64,000 bases of DNA from Isoptericola dokdonensis DS-3 (GCF_001636295.1 NZ_CP014209.1:3348001-3412000); one strand, 5' to 3'. Positions 36,586-45,660 are shown, counted from the first letter of the stretch. Notes: generated by a model from the sequence alone, not told the origin. Translations and numbers: made by a program.

Positions 36586-37575
36586 ATGAGCGCGACGACG
36601 GCATCGAAGGCGGCGGCGGCAGCGGCCACCGGAACCCCGGTGCGCGCGAGCCTCCCCGGAGGCGGCACCCCCAGGAAGCGGACCAGCGCGCTGCTCAAGC
36701 ACCGCACGCTGTACCTCATGGCGGTCCCCGGGATCCTCTACTTCCTGGTGTTCAAGTACGCCCCCATGGGCGGCCTGGTCATCGCCTTCCAGGACTACCT
36801 GCCGTTCCTCGGCATCGCCGACAGCCCCTGGGTGGGTTTCGAGCACTTCGTGCGCTTCTTCACCGAGGACACGTTCTTCCTGCTGCTGCGCAACACCATC
36901 ATCATCTCGCTGCTGATGCTGGTGTTCGCGTTCCCGGTGCCGATCATCCTGGCGCTGCTGCTCAACGAGGTCCGCACCCGGTCCTTCCAGCGCACCATCC
37001 AGTCGGTGATCTACCTGCCGCACTTCCTGTCCTGGGTCATCGTCGTCTCGATCTTCTACGTGATGCTCTCCACCGACGGCGGCAGCATCAACAACCTCAT
37101 CGTCGCGGCCGGCTTCGACCCCGTCCCGTTCCTCACGGACCCCGACTGGCTGCGGCCGATGTACATCATGCAGGAGATCTGGAAGGGCGCCGGCTGGGGC
37201 ACCATCGTCTACCTCGCGGCCATGACCGCGGTCGACACCCAGCTCTACGAGGCCGCTGAGCTCGACGGCGCCAACCGGCTGCGCCAGACCTGGCACATCA
37301 CCCTGCCGGCGATCCGCCCCACCATCATCGTCATGTTCATCCTGGCGATCGGCGACTTCCTCGAGCTCGGGTTCGAGCACATGTACCTCGTGCTGAACTC
37401 CCTCAACCGCGAGGTCGGCGAGATCTTCGACACCTACGTGTACACCGCGGGCATCCAGAACGGCCAGCTCAGCTACGCCTCCGCCGTCGGCCTCTTCAAG
37501 GGCCTCGTCGGTCTCGTGCTCGTGGTCATGGCCAACAAGATGGCCAAGCGCTTCGGCGAGGAGGGCGTCTACTGA
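36586..37575 (+). CDS. Carbohydrate ABC transporter permease 1 (LplB-like)
   Basis: A 329-residue permease with six membrane helices after a ~35-residue basic tail. PMGGLVIAFQDYLPFLGI and the EAA loop YEAAELDGANRLRQTWHITLPAIRPTIIVMFILAIGDFLELGFEHMYLVLN mark the LplB/YtcP-type subgroup used for complex oligosaccharides such as rhamnogalacturonan or oligogalacturonides. GGAG lies about 8 nt before the ATG. First gene of the operon; the partner permease is four genes downstream. Confidence 0.9.
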   Translation: MSATTASKAAAAAATGTPVRASLPGGGTPRKRTSALLKHRTLYLMAVPGILYFLVFKYAPMGGLVIAFQDYLPFLGIADSPWVGFEHFVRFFTEDTFFLLLRNTIIISLLMLVFAFPVPIILALLLNEVRTRSFQRTIQSVIYLPHFLSWVIVVSIFYVMLSTDGGSINNLIVAAGFDPVPFLTDPDWLRPMYIMQEIWKGAGWGTIVYLAAMTAVDTQLYEAAELDGANRLRQTWHITLPAIRPTIIVMFILAIGDFLELGFEHMYLVLNSLNREVGEIFDTYVYTAGIQNGQLSYASAVGLFKGLVGLVLVVMANKMAKRFGEEGVY

Positions 37576-37605
37576 CGCCCCCGGCGTCAGGACGACGGCA
37601 CCACG

Positions 37606-38271
37606 ATGTTCTCCTTCGAAGGATTCGTCCGGATCAACACGGCCGCCACCGCCGTGTACCGCCTCGCGTACCTCAACCTCCTGTGGGTCGCGACGACGGT
37701 GCTCGGCCTCGGGGTGGTCGGGTTCGGGCCCGCGTCGTACGCGCTCGCCGCGTACCTGGACCGCTGGGTGCGGCACGGCGAGACCCCGCCGCCCGCCCGG
37801 ACGTTCTGGCGGTCCGTGCGTGAGCGGACGTGGCACACGATCCTCGTCGGCTGGATCCTGCTCGGCGCCGGCGCGATCGTCGTCACCAACGTCCTGCGCT
37901 CCCCGGACGGTACCGTGCGCGCGCTCAACGTCGTCGCGCTCGTCGTCCTCGTGGTGGTCGCCGCCTACGTGTTCCCCGTGATGGCCGCGACCGACATCAC
38001 GTCGGTCCCGCGCCAGCTCGGTGCCGCGCTGCTGCTCGGCTTCGGCTCCCTGCACTGGACCGTGCTCGGCGGGACCGTCGTCGCGGTCACCACGTGGCTG
38101 CTGTGGAGCTTCGCCACCCCGCTGCTGCTGCTCTTCGGGGCCGGCGTCCCGGCGCTCGTCGTCGCGCTGGTCACCCGCATCGTCTTTCGACCCCTGGTGG
38201 AGAGCCCGGCGCTGCCGGGCCGCACCATGCACCACCCCCTCGACACGCCTGTGACGGAGCAGGCGTCATGA
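37606..38271 (+). CDS. DUF624 membrane protein (YesL-like)
   Basis: A 221-residue protein with five or six membrane helices. MFSFEGFVRINTAATAVYRLAYLNLLWVATTVLGLGVVGFGPASYAL is the DUF624/YesL start, and PPPARTFWRSVRERTWHTILVGW the conserved cytoplasmic loop. YesL-type genes accompany LplABC-like oligosaccharide ABC operons in Firmicutes and actinobacteria; their task is unknown. Placed between permease 1 and the binding protein. Confidence 0.87.
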   Translation: MFSFEGFVRINTAATAVYRLAYLNLLWVATTVLGLGVVGFGPASYALAAYLDRWVRHGETPPPARTFWRSVRERTWHTILVGWILLGAGAIVVTNVLRSPDGTVRALNVVALVVLVVVAAYVFPVMAATDITSVPRQLGAALLLGFGSLHWTVLGGTVVAVTTWLLWSFATPLLLLFGAGVPALVVALVTRIVFRPLVESPALPGRTMHHPLDTPVTEQAS

Positions 38272-38285
38272 AAGGAGCAAGGTCC

Positions 38286-39797
38286 ATGAGGAGAGGCACT
38301 TTCGCCAAGGGCGCCGCGTCGGCCGCGGTCGTCGCGCTGGCGCTCACCGCGTGCAGCGGAGGCACGGATGAGACCGGTGAGGGCGAGGCCTCCACCGAGC
38401 CGATCACCTGGATGGCGATGCTGCACACGCCGACCACCCCCGAGCCGGACGGTGTCATCGAGACCGCCCTCGAGGAGCACACCGGCGAGAAGTTCGAGAT
38501 GCAGTGGGTCCCGGACGCCTCGAAGGAGGAGAAGATGAACGCGGCCCTCGCCTCCGGCGCGCTGGCCGACATCGTCTCCCTCACCCAGGTCGACAGCTCC
38601 ACGACCCGCCAGGCGATGTCGTCGGGCATGTTCTGGGACGTCGAGCCGTACCTCGCCGACTACCCGAACCTGTCGCAGATCGACCCGCAGACGCTCGAGT
38701 CCGCGCGCATCGACGGCAAGCTCTACGGCGTGCCCTTCCAGAAGGTCAAGGCGCGCTACGGCGTCATCGTCCGCCAGGACTGGCTGGACAACCTCGGCCT
38801 GGAGACCCCGCACACGATCGAGGACCTCACCGAGGTCGCGAAGGCGTTCACCACGGACGACCCGGACGGCAACGGCAAGGACGACACGACGGGCTTCATC
38901 GACCGTCTCGAGAGCTTCAAGGTCGGCTTCCGCTCCCTCGCCGGCTACTTCGGCGCCGGGCAGACCTTCCAGGTGGCCGACGACGGCCAGGTCGTGCCGG
39001 CGTTCGCCACCGACGAGTACAAGGAAGCCATGGAGTGGTACCGCTCCGTCTACGAGGCGGGCGCGGTCAACCAGGAGTTCGTGACCGTCCAGAAGCAGAA
39101 CCAGCAGGACGCGATCGCCCAGGGCAAGGGCGGCATCGTCGTCACCGGCCTGTTCGAGGCGAAGAACTACATGGCCCTCGCCGAGAGCGCCGACCCGGAG
39201 ACCCCGATGGCGTGGGCCCTGGTCAACGACATGACCTACGGTGACGTCGAGCGTCGCATCCTCACCGACACCAACGGTGGCATGGGCGGCTGGCTCGCCT
39301 TCCCGAAGTCCGAGGTCGAGTCCGAGGCCGACCTCCAGCGCATGCTCGGGTTCGTCGACAAGCTGATCGACGAGGAGGCGTTCGGCCTCATGACCAACGG
39401 CATCGAGGGCACGCACTACGAGACGGACGCCGACGGCGTCGTCAGCATCACCGACACCACCGCGTGGGAGCAGCAGGTCCAGCCCTACTCGTCCTCGCGC
39501 CCGTCGGAGAAGGTCGTCACCTACAAGTCGTCCGTCCCGTACGTCGACGAGGGCAACGAGCTCATGCTCGAGAACGAGGAGTACGCCGTCGTCAACCCGG
39601 CGCAGTCCCTCACGTCCGAGGCGTACAACCGCCAGTGGTCGACGATCGAGCAGAAGATCAACGACGCCTACAACCAGTACATCACCGGCGCGATCGAGAT
39701 GGCCGACTACGAGGCCGCCATCGAGGAGGTCCGTGGCCAGGGTCTCGACGACATCATCGCCGAGTACACCGCCGCGTACGCCGAGGTGAACGGCTGA
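38286..39797 (+). CDS. Extracellular oligosaccharide-binding lipoprotein (LplA-like)
   Basis: A 503-residue family 1 solute-binding lipoprotein. Signal MRRGTFAKGAASAAVVALALTAC, lipidated Cys23. The mature part has MNAALASGALADIVSLTQVD, GKLYGVPFQKVKARYGVIVRQDWLDNLGL, DDPDGNGKDDTTGF (a calcium-binding-like Asp loop) and the acidic C-terminus. A start 18 nt upstream (MKGARS) is possible, but AAAGGAG at 38271-38277 is correctly spaced for 38286. It delivers pectin fragments to the two permeases; no ATPase is encoded in the operon, so a shared MsiK-type ATPase is expected (inference). Confidence 0.9.
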   Translation: MRRGTFAKGAASAAVVALALTACSGGTDETGEGEASTEPITWMAMLHTPTTPEPDGVIETALEEHTGEKFEMQWVPDASKEEKMNAALASGALADIVSLTQVDSSTTRQAMSSGMFWDVEPYLADYPNLSQIDPQTLESARIDGKLYGVPFQKVKARYGVIVRQDWLDNLGLETPHTIEDLTEVAKAFTTDDPDGNGKDDTTGFIDRLESFKVGFRSLAGYFGAGQTFQVADDGQVVPAFATDEYKEAMEWYRSVYEAGAVNQEFVTVQKQNQQDAIAQGKGGIVVTGLFEAKNYMALAESADPETPMAWALVNDMTYGDVERRILTDTNGGMGGWLAFPKSEVESEADLQRMLGFVDKLIDEEAFGLMTNGIEGTHYETDADGVVSITDTTAWEQQVQPYSSSRPSEKVVTYKSSVPYVDEGNELMLENEEYAVVNPAQSLTSEAYNRQWSTIEQKINDAYNQYITGAIEMADYEAAIEEVRGQGLDDIIAEYTAAYAEVNG

Positions 39798-39818
39798 CGG
39801 TGACCCGTCGCTGACACG

Positions 39819-39852
39819 GCGGGGGGTGCGTCCCCACGGGCGCACCCCCCGC
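39819..39852 (+). terminator. Hairpin between binding protein and GH28 gene
   Basis: 12-bp arms GCGGGGGGTGCG and complement with a 10-nt loop, 22 nt after the lipoprotein stop. As genes continue on the same strand it may be a partial terminator that keeps the binding protein at higher dose than the downstream genes. Confidence 0.7.
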
Positions 39853-39907
39853 ACCCGGCGGCCCGGCCGCCGCGAACCCCCTGACCCCGCAGGACCTGGA
39901 GACACCC

Positions 39908-41200
39908 GTGCAGAACGCCACCGTCGAGATCGCCCCCGGCGACGCCGTCGAGGTCGGGACGGCCCGCTGGCAGTCCGCGATCGACGCCGCAGCCCGCGCC
40001 GGCGGCGGGACCGTCGTCGTCCCCGCCGGGACGCACCACACGGGCTCCCTGCGCCTGCGCTCGAACGTCGAGCTCCACCTCGAGGCCGGCGCCGTCCTGC
40101 GGTTCGTGCCCGACCCCGCGCTCTACCCGCCCGTCGAGGCGCGGTGGGAGGGCGCGCCGGAGACCATCCACCAGCCGTGCCTGTACGCCCGTGGCGAGAC
40201 CAACGTGTCCATCACGGGCCTCGGCACCATCGACGGTCAGGGCGCCCCCTGGTGGGACACGTTCCGGAACCGTCGTGACGAGCTCGCGCACCCGCGCCCC
40301 ACCCTCGTCGGCCTGCACGAGTGCGAGCGGGTCACGATCCGCGACGTCACCCTGCGCAACTCGCCGAGCTGGACGGTGCACCCGCTGCTCTGCGAGAACG
40401 TCACCATCACCAACCTCGTCATCGTCAACCCCGCCGACTCGCCCAACACCGACGGCATCGACCCCGAGTCGTGCCGCAACGTGCGGATCAGCGACTGCCA
40501 CATCGACGTCGGCGACGACTGCATCGCCATCAAGGCCGGCACCGAGCGCTCCCCGGAGCGCGTGCCCTGCGAGAACATCACCATCACCAACTGCACGATG
40601 GTGCACGGGCACGGCGGCGTCGTCATGGGCAGCGAGATGTCCGGCGGGGTGCGCAACGTCGTCATCAGCAACTGCGTGTTCGAGGGCACCGACCGCGGCA
40701 TCCGGTTCAAGGCCCGGCGTGGTCGCGGCGGCGTCGTCGAGGACGTCCGCGTCACCAACGTGATCATGCGCGGCGTCATGTGCCCGTTCGTGGTCAACCC
40801 CTTCTACTTCTGCGGCCCGGACGGCAAGCTGCCGCACGTCGGAGACCGCAACCCGCACCCCGTGGGCGACGACACCCCGGTGTTCCGCCGCATCCACCTC
40901 GCGCACATCACCGCGCGCGACGTGCACGCGTCCGCCGGCCACCTGTTCGGCCTGCCCGAGGCGCCGCTGACCGACCTCACCCTCGACGACGTCACCGTCT
41001 CGTTCGCCGCGGACCCCGTGCCCGGGCAGCCCGCCATGGCCGCCTGGGTCGACGACGTCACCCGGCAGGGCTTCCGCCTCGGGCACGTCGCGGACTCGTC
41101 GATCGTGCGGGTGCGCGTCGAGGGTCACGACGGTGCGGCCTTCCAGGTCGAGGACAGCCCCACGCTGCGGATCACCGACTCGACGGGCTCCGAGGCGTGA
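39908..41200 (+). CDS. Polygalacturonase-like glycoside hydrolase family 28 (cytoplasmic)
   Basis: A 430-residue right-handed beta-helix enzyme with no signal peptide (starts at GTG, MQNATVEIAPGDAVEVG). It has SPNTDGIDPESCRNVRISDC and VGDDCIAIKAG, giving the catalytic NTDG and DD residues, GHGGVVMGSEMSGGVRN and the substrate-binding RIRFKARRGRGG-type segment (GIRFKARRGRGG). The GHGG/RIK features place it with exo-acting or rhamnogalacturonan-type GH28. It probably degrades imported galacturonides inside the cell. It overlaps the next gene (GTGA). Confidence 0.92.
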   Translation: MQNATVEIAPGDAVEVGTARWQSAIDAAARAGGGTVVVPAGTHHTGSLRLRSNVELHLEAGAVLRFVPDPALYPPVEARWEGAPETIHQPCLYARGETNVSITGLGTIDGQGAPWWDTFRNRRDELAHPRPTLVGLHECERVTIRDVTLRNSPSWTVHPLLCENVTITNLVIVNPADSPNTDGIDPESCRNVRISDCHIDVGDDCIAIKAGTERSPERVPCENITITNCTMVHGHGGVVMGSEMSGGVRNVVISNCVFEGTDRGIRFKARRGRGGVVEDVRVTNVIMRGVMCPFVVNPFYFCGPDGKLPHVGDRNPHPVGDDTPVFRRIHLAHITARDVHASAGHLFGLPEAPLTDLTLDDVTVSFAADPVPGQPAMAAWVDDVTRQGFRLGHVADSSIVRVRVEGHDGAAFQVEDSPTLRITDSTGSEA

Positions 41201-41679
41201 GCACGGCCGTGCGTCCCCGCCCCGCTGCGACCGCCGACGAGGCGGCGCGCCCCGTGCGCCGCACCGTCGAGGTGTGGTCCGCGGCCGTAGGCATGGCGCT
41301 CACCACCGTGCTGGCCGGCGGGTTCGCCCTCGTCGTCAACCGGACGGACGAGCAGACGTTCGCCGACGCCCTGCTGCCCGCGATGCGCGGGGCCGGGCTG
41401 GTCGCGGACACGGTCGCCCTGGAGGACGCCTTCACCGGGGCGCGCACGCTGGCCGCCTGGTTCGGCTTCACCGTCGTCGCCGTGCTGCTGCTCGGCACGA
41501 TCGGCATCTTCCTCGCCCGCCGTCGCCCGCGACGCCGCAGCACCGGCTGGTGGTTCCTCGCGGCCGGGCTGGTCTGCCTGGTCGGCAGCCAGCTCGTCCT
41601 CTACCCCGTCGCCTTCCTGTTCTTCGTCAGCGCGGGGCTGTTCGCCCTGCGCAAGCCAGACCTCGGGAGTACCCCATGA
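41197..41679 (+). CDS. Four-helix membrane protein of unknown function in the ABC operon
   Basis: A 160-residue protein beginning at a GTG that overlaps the GH28 stop. Helices: ~25-48, ~87-109, ~121-140 and ~141-155, with an extracytoplasmic loop between the first two (VNRTDEQTFADALLPAMRGAGLVADTVALEDAFTG). Arg-rich cytoplasmic stretch ARRRPRRRST. I recognise no family. Its ATGA overlap with permease 2 means it is translated in step with it, suggesting a role with the transporter. Confidence 0.75.
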   Translation: MSTAVRPRPAATADEAARPVRRTVEVWSAAVGMALTTVLAGGFALVVNRTDEQTFADALLPAMRGAGLVADTVALEDAFTGARTLAAWFGFTVVAVLLLGTIGIFLARRRPRRRSTGWWFLAAGLVCLVGSQLVLYPVAFLFFVSAGLFALRKPDLGSTP

Positions 41680-42599
41680 GCAAGTCCACCGCCGCGCCGA
41701 CGTCGTCCCGGCAGGCCAAGCAGGCCGGAGCACGCCGCCAGACCACGGGCATGCGGGTGTTCCAGGTCGTCAACGGGATCGTGCTGGTCACGTTCGCACT
41801 GATCTGCGTGCTGCCGTTCCTCAACGTGCTCGGCAGCTCCTTCGCCACCCCCGGCGAGCTCGCGACGCGGTCGTTCATCATCGTCCCGTACGAGTTCACG
41901 CTCGACGCCTACAAGTACATCCTGTCGACGTCGACGATCTTCCGGGCGATGGGCGTCTCGCTGTTCGTCACCATCGTCGGCACGTTCGTCAGCCTGCTGC
42001 TCACCGCGCTCATGGCGTACGCGCTGTCCAAGCGCTACCTGCGCGGTCGCCGCGTCATCAACTTCCTCGTGGTGTTCACGATGCTGTTCAGCGGCGGCAT
42101 GATCCCCACGTTCATCGTGGTGCAGAGCCTCGGCCTCATCGACTCGCTGTGGGCGCTGATCCTGCCCGTGGCGATCAACGCGTTCAACTTCGTCATCATG
42201 CGCAGCTTCTTCCAGGCGATCCCGGACTCCCTGGAGGAGGCGGCCCGCATCGACGGCTGCTCCGACCTGGGCACGTTCTTCCGGATCGTCCTGCCGCTGT
42301 CGCTCGCGTCGATCGCCACGATCGGCCTGTTCTACGCCGTCGGCTACTGGAACACGTACCAGAACGCCATCCTGTACATCAACGACTCCACGAAGTGGCC
42401 GATCCAGGTGCTGCTGCGCCAGATCGTCATCGTCGCGTCCGGCATGAACGCCGACGCCTCCGCGGTGGACGTGGTGCCGCCCGCGCAGTCCGTGAAGATG
42501 GCCGTCATCGTCGTCGCGACCCTGCCGATGCTGCTGGTCTACCCGTTCATCCAGCGCTACTTCGTCAAGGGTGCGCTCATCGGCTCCGTCAAGGGCTGA
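41676..42599 (+). CDS. Carbohydrate ABC transporter permease 2 (LplC-like)
   Basis: A 307-residue six-helix permease of the LplC/YtcP group: LPFLNVLGSSFATPGELATRSFIIVPYEFTLDAYKYIL, FTMLFSGGMIPTFIVVQSLGLIDSLWALILPVAINAFNFVIMRSFFQAIP and the EAA loop LEEAARIDGCSDLGTFFRIVLPLSLASIATIGLFYAVGYWN. It forms the channel with permease 1. ATG overlaps the previous stop by 4 nt. Last gene of the operon, followed 9 nt later by a long inverted repeat. Confidence 0.92.
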   Translation: MSKSTAAPTSSRQAKQAGARRQTTGMRVFQVVNGIVLVTFALICVLPFLNVLGSSFATPGELATRSFIIVPYEFTLDAYKYILSTSTIFRAMGVSLFVTIVGTFVSLLLTALMAYALSKRYLRGRRVINFLVVFTMLFSGGMIPTFIVVQSLGLIDSLWALILPVAINAFNFVIMRSFFQAIPDSLEEAARIDGCSDLGTFFRIVLPLSLASIATIGLFYAVGYWNTYQNAILYINDSTKWPIQVLLRQIVIVASGMNADASAVDVVPPAQSVKMAVIVVATLPMLLVYPFIQRYFVKGALIGSVKG

Positions 42600-42607
42600 C
42601 CCCTCCC

Positions 42608-42668
42608 GCCGAGCGTCTCTGAAAGTGGTCCATGGAAGCCCCACGGACCACTTTCGGAGACGCTCGGC
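42608..42668. repeat. Inverted repeat B after the ABC operon
   Basis: 24-bp arms (42608-42631 and 42645-42668) with one mismatch and a 13-nt loop, between convergent genes. Its left arm contains GAGCGTCTCTGAAAGT, identical to the core of the repeat inside the GT4 gene at 3501-3516. It could act as a bidirectional terminator, but its sequence identity with a repeat inside a coding region suggests a dispersed element. Confidence 0.9.
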
Positions 42669-42682
42669 GCGGTGCTGGGGGA

Positions 42683-44035
42683 CTACGCCGGGACGTACGT
42701 CGCGTCGACCTGCCAGCCGGCGGGGAGGCCCTCGCCGAAGCCCTGCGAGGCCACGGTGAGCAGGCCGTCGTCCGTCAGGACGAGGCGCAGCCGGACCGAC
42801 GCGAGCTCGTCGCCGAGCACGGCGCAGCGCAGGTCCAGCGTCCCGGGGCCCGACCAGCCCGCGGTGACGACCGCCCGCGCGCCCTCGATGGTGGCCTGCG
42901 TCGGGGCCGTCACGTCGAACGTGAGCACCCAGCCGCCGGCGGCCGACACGGTGCCGCCGGTCGGGCCGACGTCGAGCACGACGTCCGCCGGGGCGTCCGG
43001 GACGTCGGTGGTCCAGCGGCCGACGACGGCACGCGCGTGCGCGGGGTCGTGCCGCGGGGCCGGCCAGGCCAGGTCGGACGGCGACCCGGTGCGGACGGTC
43101 TGACGCGACGACCACCACCGCGGCACCACGTCCTGCAGGAGTGCGTCGATCAGCCGCTGGTCGCCCGCCGGGCACGGCTGGGTGTCCGCCGTGACCACCA
43201 CCAGCAGCCCGCGCCCCGGGTCACCCCACGCGAGCTGCCCGCCGAGCCCGAACATCAGCCAGCCGCCCTGTGCGGGAAGCCACGTCTGGAACCCGTACGC
43301 CTGCCGCAGCTCCGACCCCCACGACTGCTGACGGGTGTCCGCCTGCGAGGCGGTCATGGCCTCGACGAAGGCGGCCGGGACCAGGGAGCGGCCGTCGTGC
43401 GTGCCGCCGTCGAGCACCACCTGGGCGATGCGGCGCAGGTCGCGGGCGCTGCACACGAGCCCGGAGCCGCCCTGGCTCCAGCCGTCCGGGCCGGGCAGCA
43501 CCCGCACCTCCCCGACCCCGAGGGGATCGAGCAGCCGCGGCCGCAGGAAGTCCACGAGCGAGCCACCCGTGACCCGCTCGACCAGCGCGGCGAGCACGTA
43601 CGACCCGCTCGTGTCGTACGTGAAGACCGTCCCCGGGCGGTGCGTCGGCGGCACGCGGAACCACGACTCCAGCCAGGGGCCGTCGTAGCGCTTGTACGTC
43701 GTGGCGCGGTGCGGGCCGCGCATGGCGAGCAGGTCGTGGACGGTCGTCGCCGCCAGCCACGGGTGGACGGGATGCTCGCCGACCTGGTCGGGGAAGAACC
43801 GCACGACCGGGTCGTCGAGGCGGAGCAGGCCGTCGTCGGCGAGCAGACCCACGGCCAGCGCCGTCAGCGACTTCGACACCGAGTACAGGCGGTGCGGGGT
43901 GTCCAGGGTCAGGGGTGCGCACGCGGCGGACTCCACGACCTCGCCGTCCACCAGCACCTCGACGGTGTGCAGCGCGACGTCCAGGGCGCGGGCCCGCTCG
44001 GCGAGCAGGTCGGTCAGCGACGGGGGAGTCGTCAT
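42683..44035 (-). CDS. Beta-lactamase-fold serine hydrolase/esterase
   Basis: A 450-residue protein. SVSK (S-x-x-K, residues ~51-54) is the nucleophile motif and YDTSGSY (~147-153) holds the Y-x-(N/S) position. The third motif appears as FGLGGQ rather than H-S-G. Residues ~350-450 form a beta-rich C-terminal domain. No signal peptide. Being translationally coupled (ATGA) behind a CE8-CE12 double esterase, it may be a pectin-oligosaccharide deacylase rather than a penicillin-interactive enzyme (inference). Confidence 0.82.
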   Translation of the reverse strand: MTTPPSLTDLLAERARALDVALHTVEVLVDGEVVESAACAPLTLDTPHRLYSVSKSLTALAVGLLADDGLLRLDDPVVRFFPDQVGEHPVHPWLAATTVHDLLAMRGPHRATTYKRYDGPWLESWFRVPPTHRPGTVFTYDTSGSYVLAALVERVTGGSLVDFLRPRLLDPLGVGEVRVLPGPDGWSQGGSGLVCSARDLRRIAQVVLDGGTHDGRSLVPAAFVEAMTASQADTRQQSWGSELRQAYGFQTWLPAQGGWLMFGLGGQLAWGDPGRGLLVVVTADTQPCPAGDQRLIDALLQDVVPRWWSSRQTVRTGSPSDLAWPAPRHDPAHARAVVGRWTTDVPDAPADVVLDVGPTGGTVSAAGGWVLTFDVTAPTQATIEGARAVVTAGWSGPGTLDLRCAVLGDELASVRLRLVLTDDGLLTVASQGFGEGLPAGWQVDATYVPA

Positions 44036-45660
44036 CGGGCGGTCACCGCCGCGTCGGCGCGGACCGCGTCGTCGGACGGCGGGGCGGCCGGGTCGAGCAC
44101 GCCCAGGTCGCGCAGCGCCGCCACGACGATCCCGGCGACGGCACGGGCGCCGTCCGCGGACAGGTGCGTGTCGTCCCGCTCGCCGTCCGGGTAGCCGGGC
44201 CACCGCCCGGGCTCCAGCCACAGGAACGACGCCTTGCTGCCCTCGACGCCCTGCGACTGCCACAGCGCGCGGGTGGCGCGGGTCAGGTCGACGAGCGGCA
44301 CCCCCTCGGTCTCGGCCAGACGGCGCACCACCTGCGGGTACGCGCCGTGCGTCGAGACCGCGCGGTCGCCGTCGAACCGGCGGCGCTCCACCGACGTCAC
44401 CAGCACGGGGTGCGCGCCCCGGGCGCGGGCGCCGGCGAGCACCCGCCGCAGGTGCGCCGGGTAGGCGCGGTGGGGGTCGGCGTGGCGCTCGTCGTCCTTC
44501 GCGTCGTTGTGGCCGAACCCGACCAGGACGACGTCGCCCGGTCGCACCTGCTCCAGCGCGGCGGTGAGGTGGCCGCTCGCGATCAGGCTGGTGGTGCTCA
44601 TCCCGGACACCGCGTGGTTGGCGACCTCCCGGCCGCTCAGCTCCGCGAGGACCTGCGCCCAGCCGGTCCGCGGGGCGCGGTCCGGGGTGTAGTCGCTCGC
44701 GGTGGAGTCGGAGAGCACGTGCAGGCGGCCCCGCGGCGGGGGAGCGGGCGACCAGCCGGTCAGGTGCTCGTCGGGGTCGACGCCGGCGGGCAGCGGCAGG
44801 TCGTGCTCGGCCGACGCCGCCGCACCGCCCGGTGCGAGCACCGTGCCGGACTCGCCGAACCGCGCGTCCGTGCGCCACGAGTAGCCGCCCATGTCCGCCC
44901 AGCGGTCCGCCGCGACGTGCGGCCCCACCGTGCAGTCCACGAACAGCGCCTGCCCGGCCGCCTCCGGGCGCCCGCCCGGGTGCCACGGTCGTGCCAGCCG
45001 CACCGAGCCCGGCTCGACGTCGTCGTCCGCCGTGAACCGCACGCCGCGGAACAGGAACCCGCGCGGGTTCTCCAGCACGGTGCTCGGGGCCGCGACGTAC
45101 CCGGCACCGCACGAGCGGACCTCGCCGCCCTCGATCAGCGCCGTCGCCCGGCCGTACACGAAGTCGACGTCGCCCACGACCAGGCAGTCGCGCACCAGGA
45201 CGTGGCTGACATGCGCGAACGACCGCGAGTCCAGCAGCAGCGTGTCCTGGCGGCCCAGCAGCCGGCAGCCCTCCACCACGATCCGCGTGCCGCGCGTGCG
45301 CAGCGCGAGGGCCTGCTGGTCCGGCACGTCGGTGCCGCGCCGCTTGTCGTACGTGTTGCGGATGGTCAGGTGGCGCAGCGTGACGTCGTCGGCGTCCACG
45401 GTGAACGTGGCGCACTCCTGGACCACCGGCATGCCCGTGGCGCCGAGGTCGCCCTGGCGCAGGTCGCTCGTCACGACCACGTCGGCGGGGTCGCCGGTGA
45501 GGGACCGGATCAGCAGGGGTGCGCGTCGCGGCGCGACGACGACCTGCTCCGGGTAGACGCCGGGATGGACGACGATCTCGGTGACGTCGGGGTCGGCCAG
45601 CGCCAGACCGAGGGTGGGGACGAGGTCGGCGTCGTCGCCGACGTGCACGGTGCGGGACAT
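44032..45660 (-). CDS. CE8 pectin methylesterase-CE12 rhamnogalacturonan acetylesterase fusion
   Basis: A 542-residue two-domain enzyme without a signal peptide. Residues ~1-290 are a CE8 beta-helix with intact catalytic features: GRQDTLLLD, VGDVDFVYG and ARPWHPG. Residues ~310-520 are a CE12 SGNH esterase: LSDSTASDY (nucleophile Ser block), GFGHND (block III) and DDTHLS (Asp-x-x-His). It would remove methyl and acetyl groups from pectin fragments, apparently inside the cell, like the cytoplasmic GH28 nearby. An operator-like site GAAACCGCTTAC lies just upstream (45673-45684). Confidence 0.9.
   Translation of the reverse strand: MSRTVHVGDDADLVPTLGLALADPDVTEIVVHPGVYPEQVVVAPRRAPLLIRSLTGDPADVVVTSDLRQGDLGATGMPVVQECATFTVDADDVTLRHLTIRNTYDKRRGTDVPDQQALALRTRGTRIVVEGCRLLGRQDTLLLDSRSFAHVSHVLVRDCLVVGDVDFVYGRATALIEGGEVRSCGAGYVAAPSTVLENPRGFLFRGVRFTADDDVEPGSVRLARPWHPGGRPEAAGQALFVDCTVGPHVAADRWADMGGYSWRTDARFGESGTVLAPGGAAASAEHDLPLPAGVDPDEHLTGWSPAPPPRGRLHVLSDSTASDYTPDRAPRTGWAQVLAELSGREVANHAVSGMSTTSLIASGHLTAALEQVRPGDVVLVGFGHNDAKDDERHADPHRAYPAHLRRVLAGARARGAHPVLVTSVERRRFDGDRAVSTHGAYPQVVRRLAETEGVPLVDLTRATRALWQSQGVEGSKASFLWLEPGRWPGYPDGERDDTHLSADGARAVAGIVVAALRDLGVLDPAAPPSDDAVRADAAVTAR

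Noticed and set aside
42683..44035. True beta-lactamase (antibiotic resistance)
   Set aside because: No signal peptide, no clear third K-T-G/H-S-G motif, and it is co-transcribed with pectin esterases.
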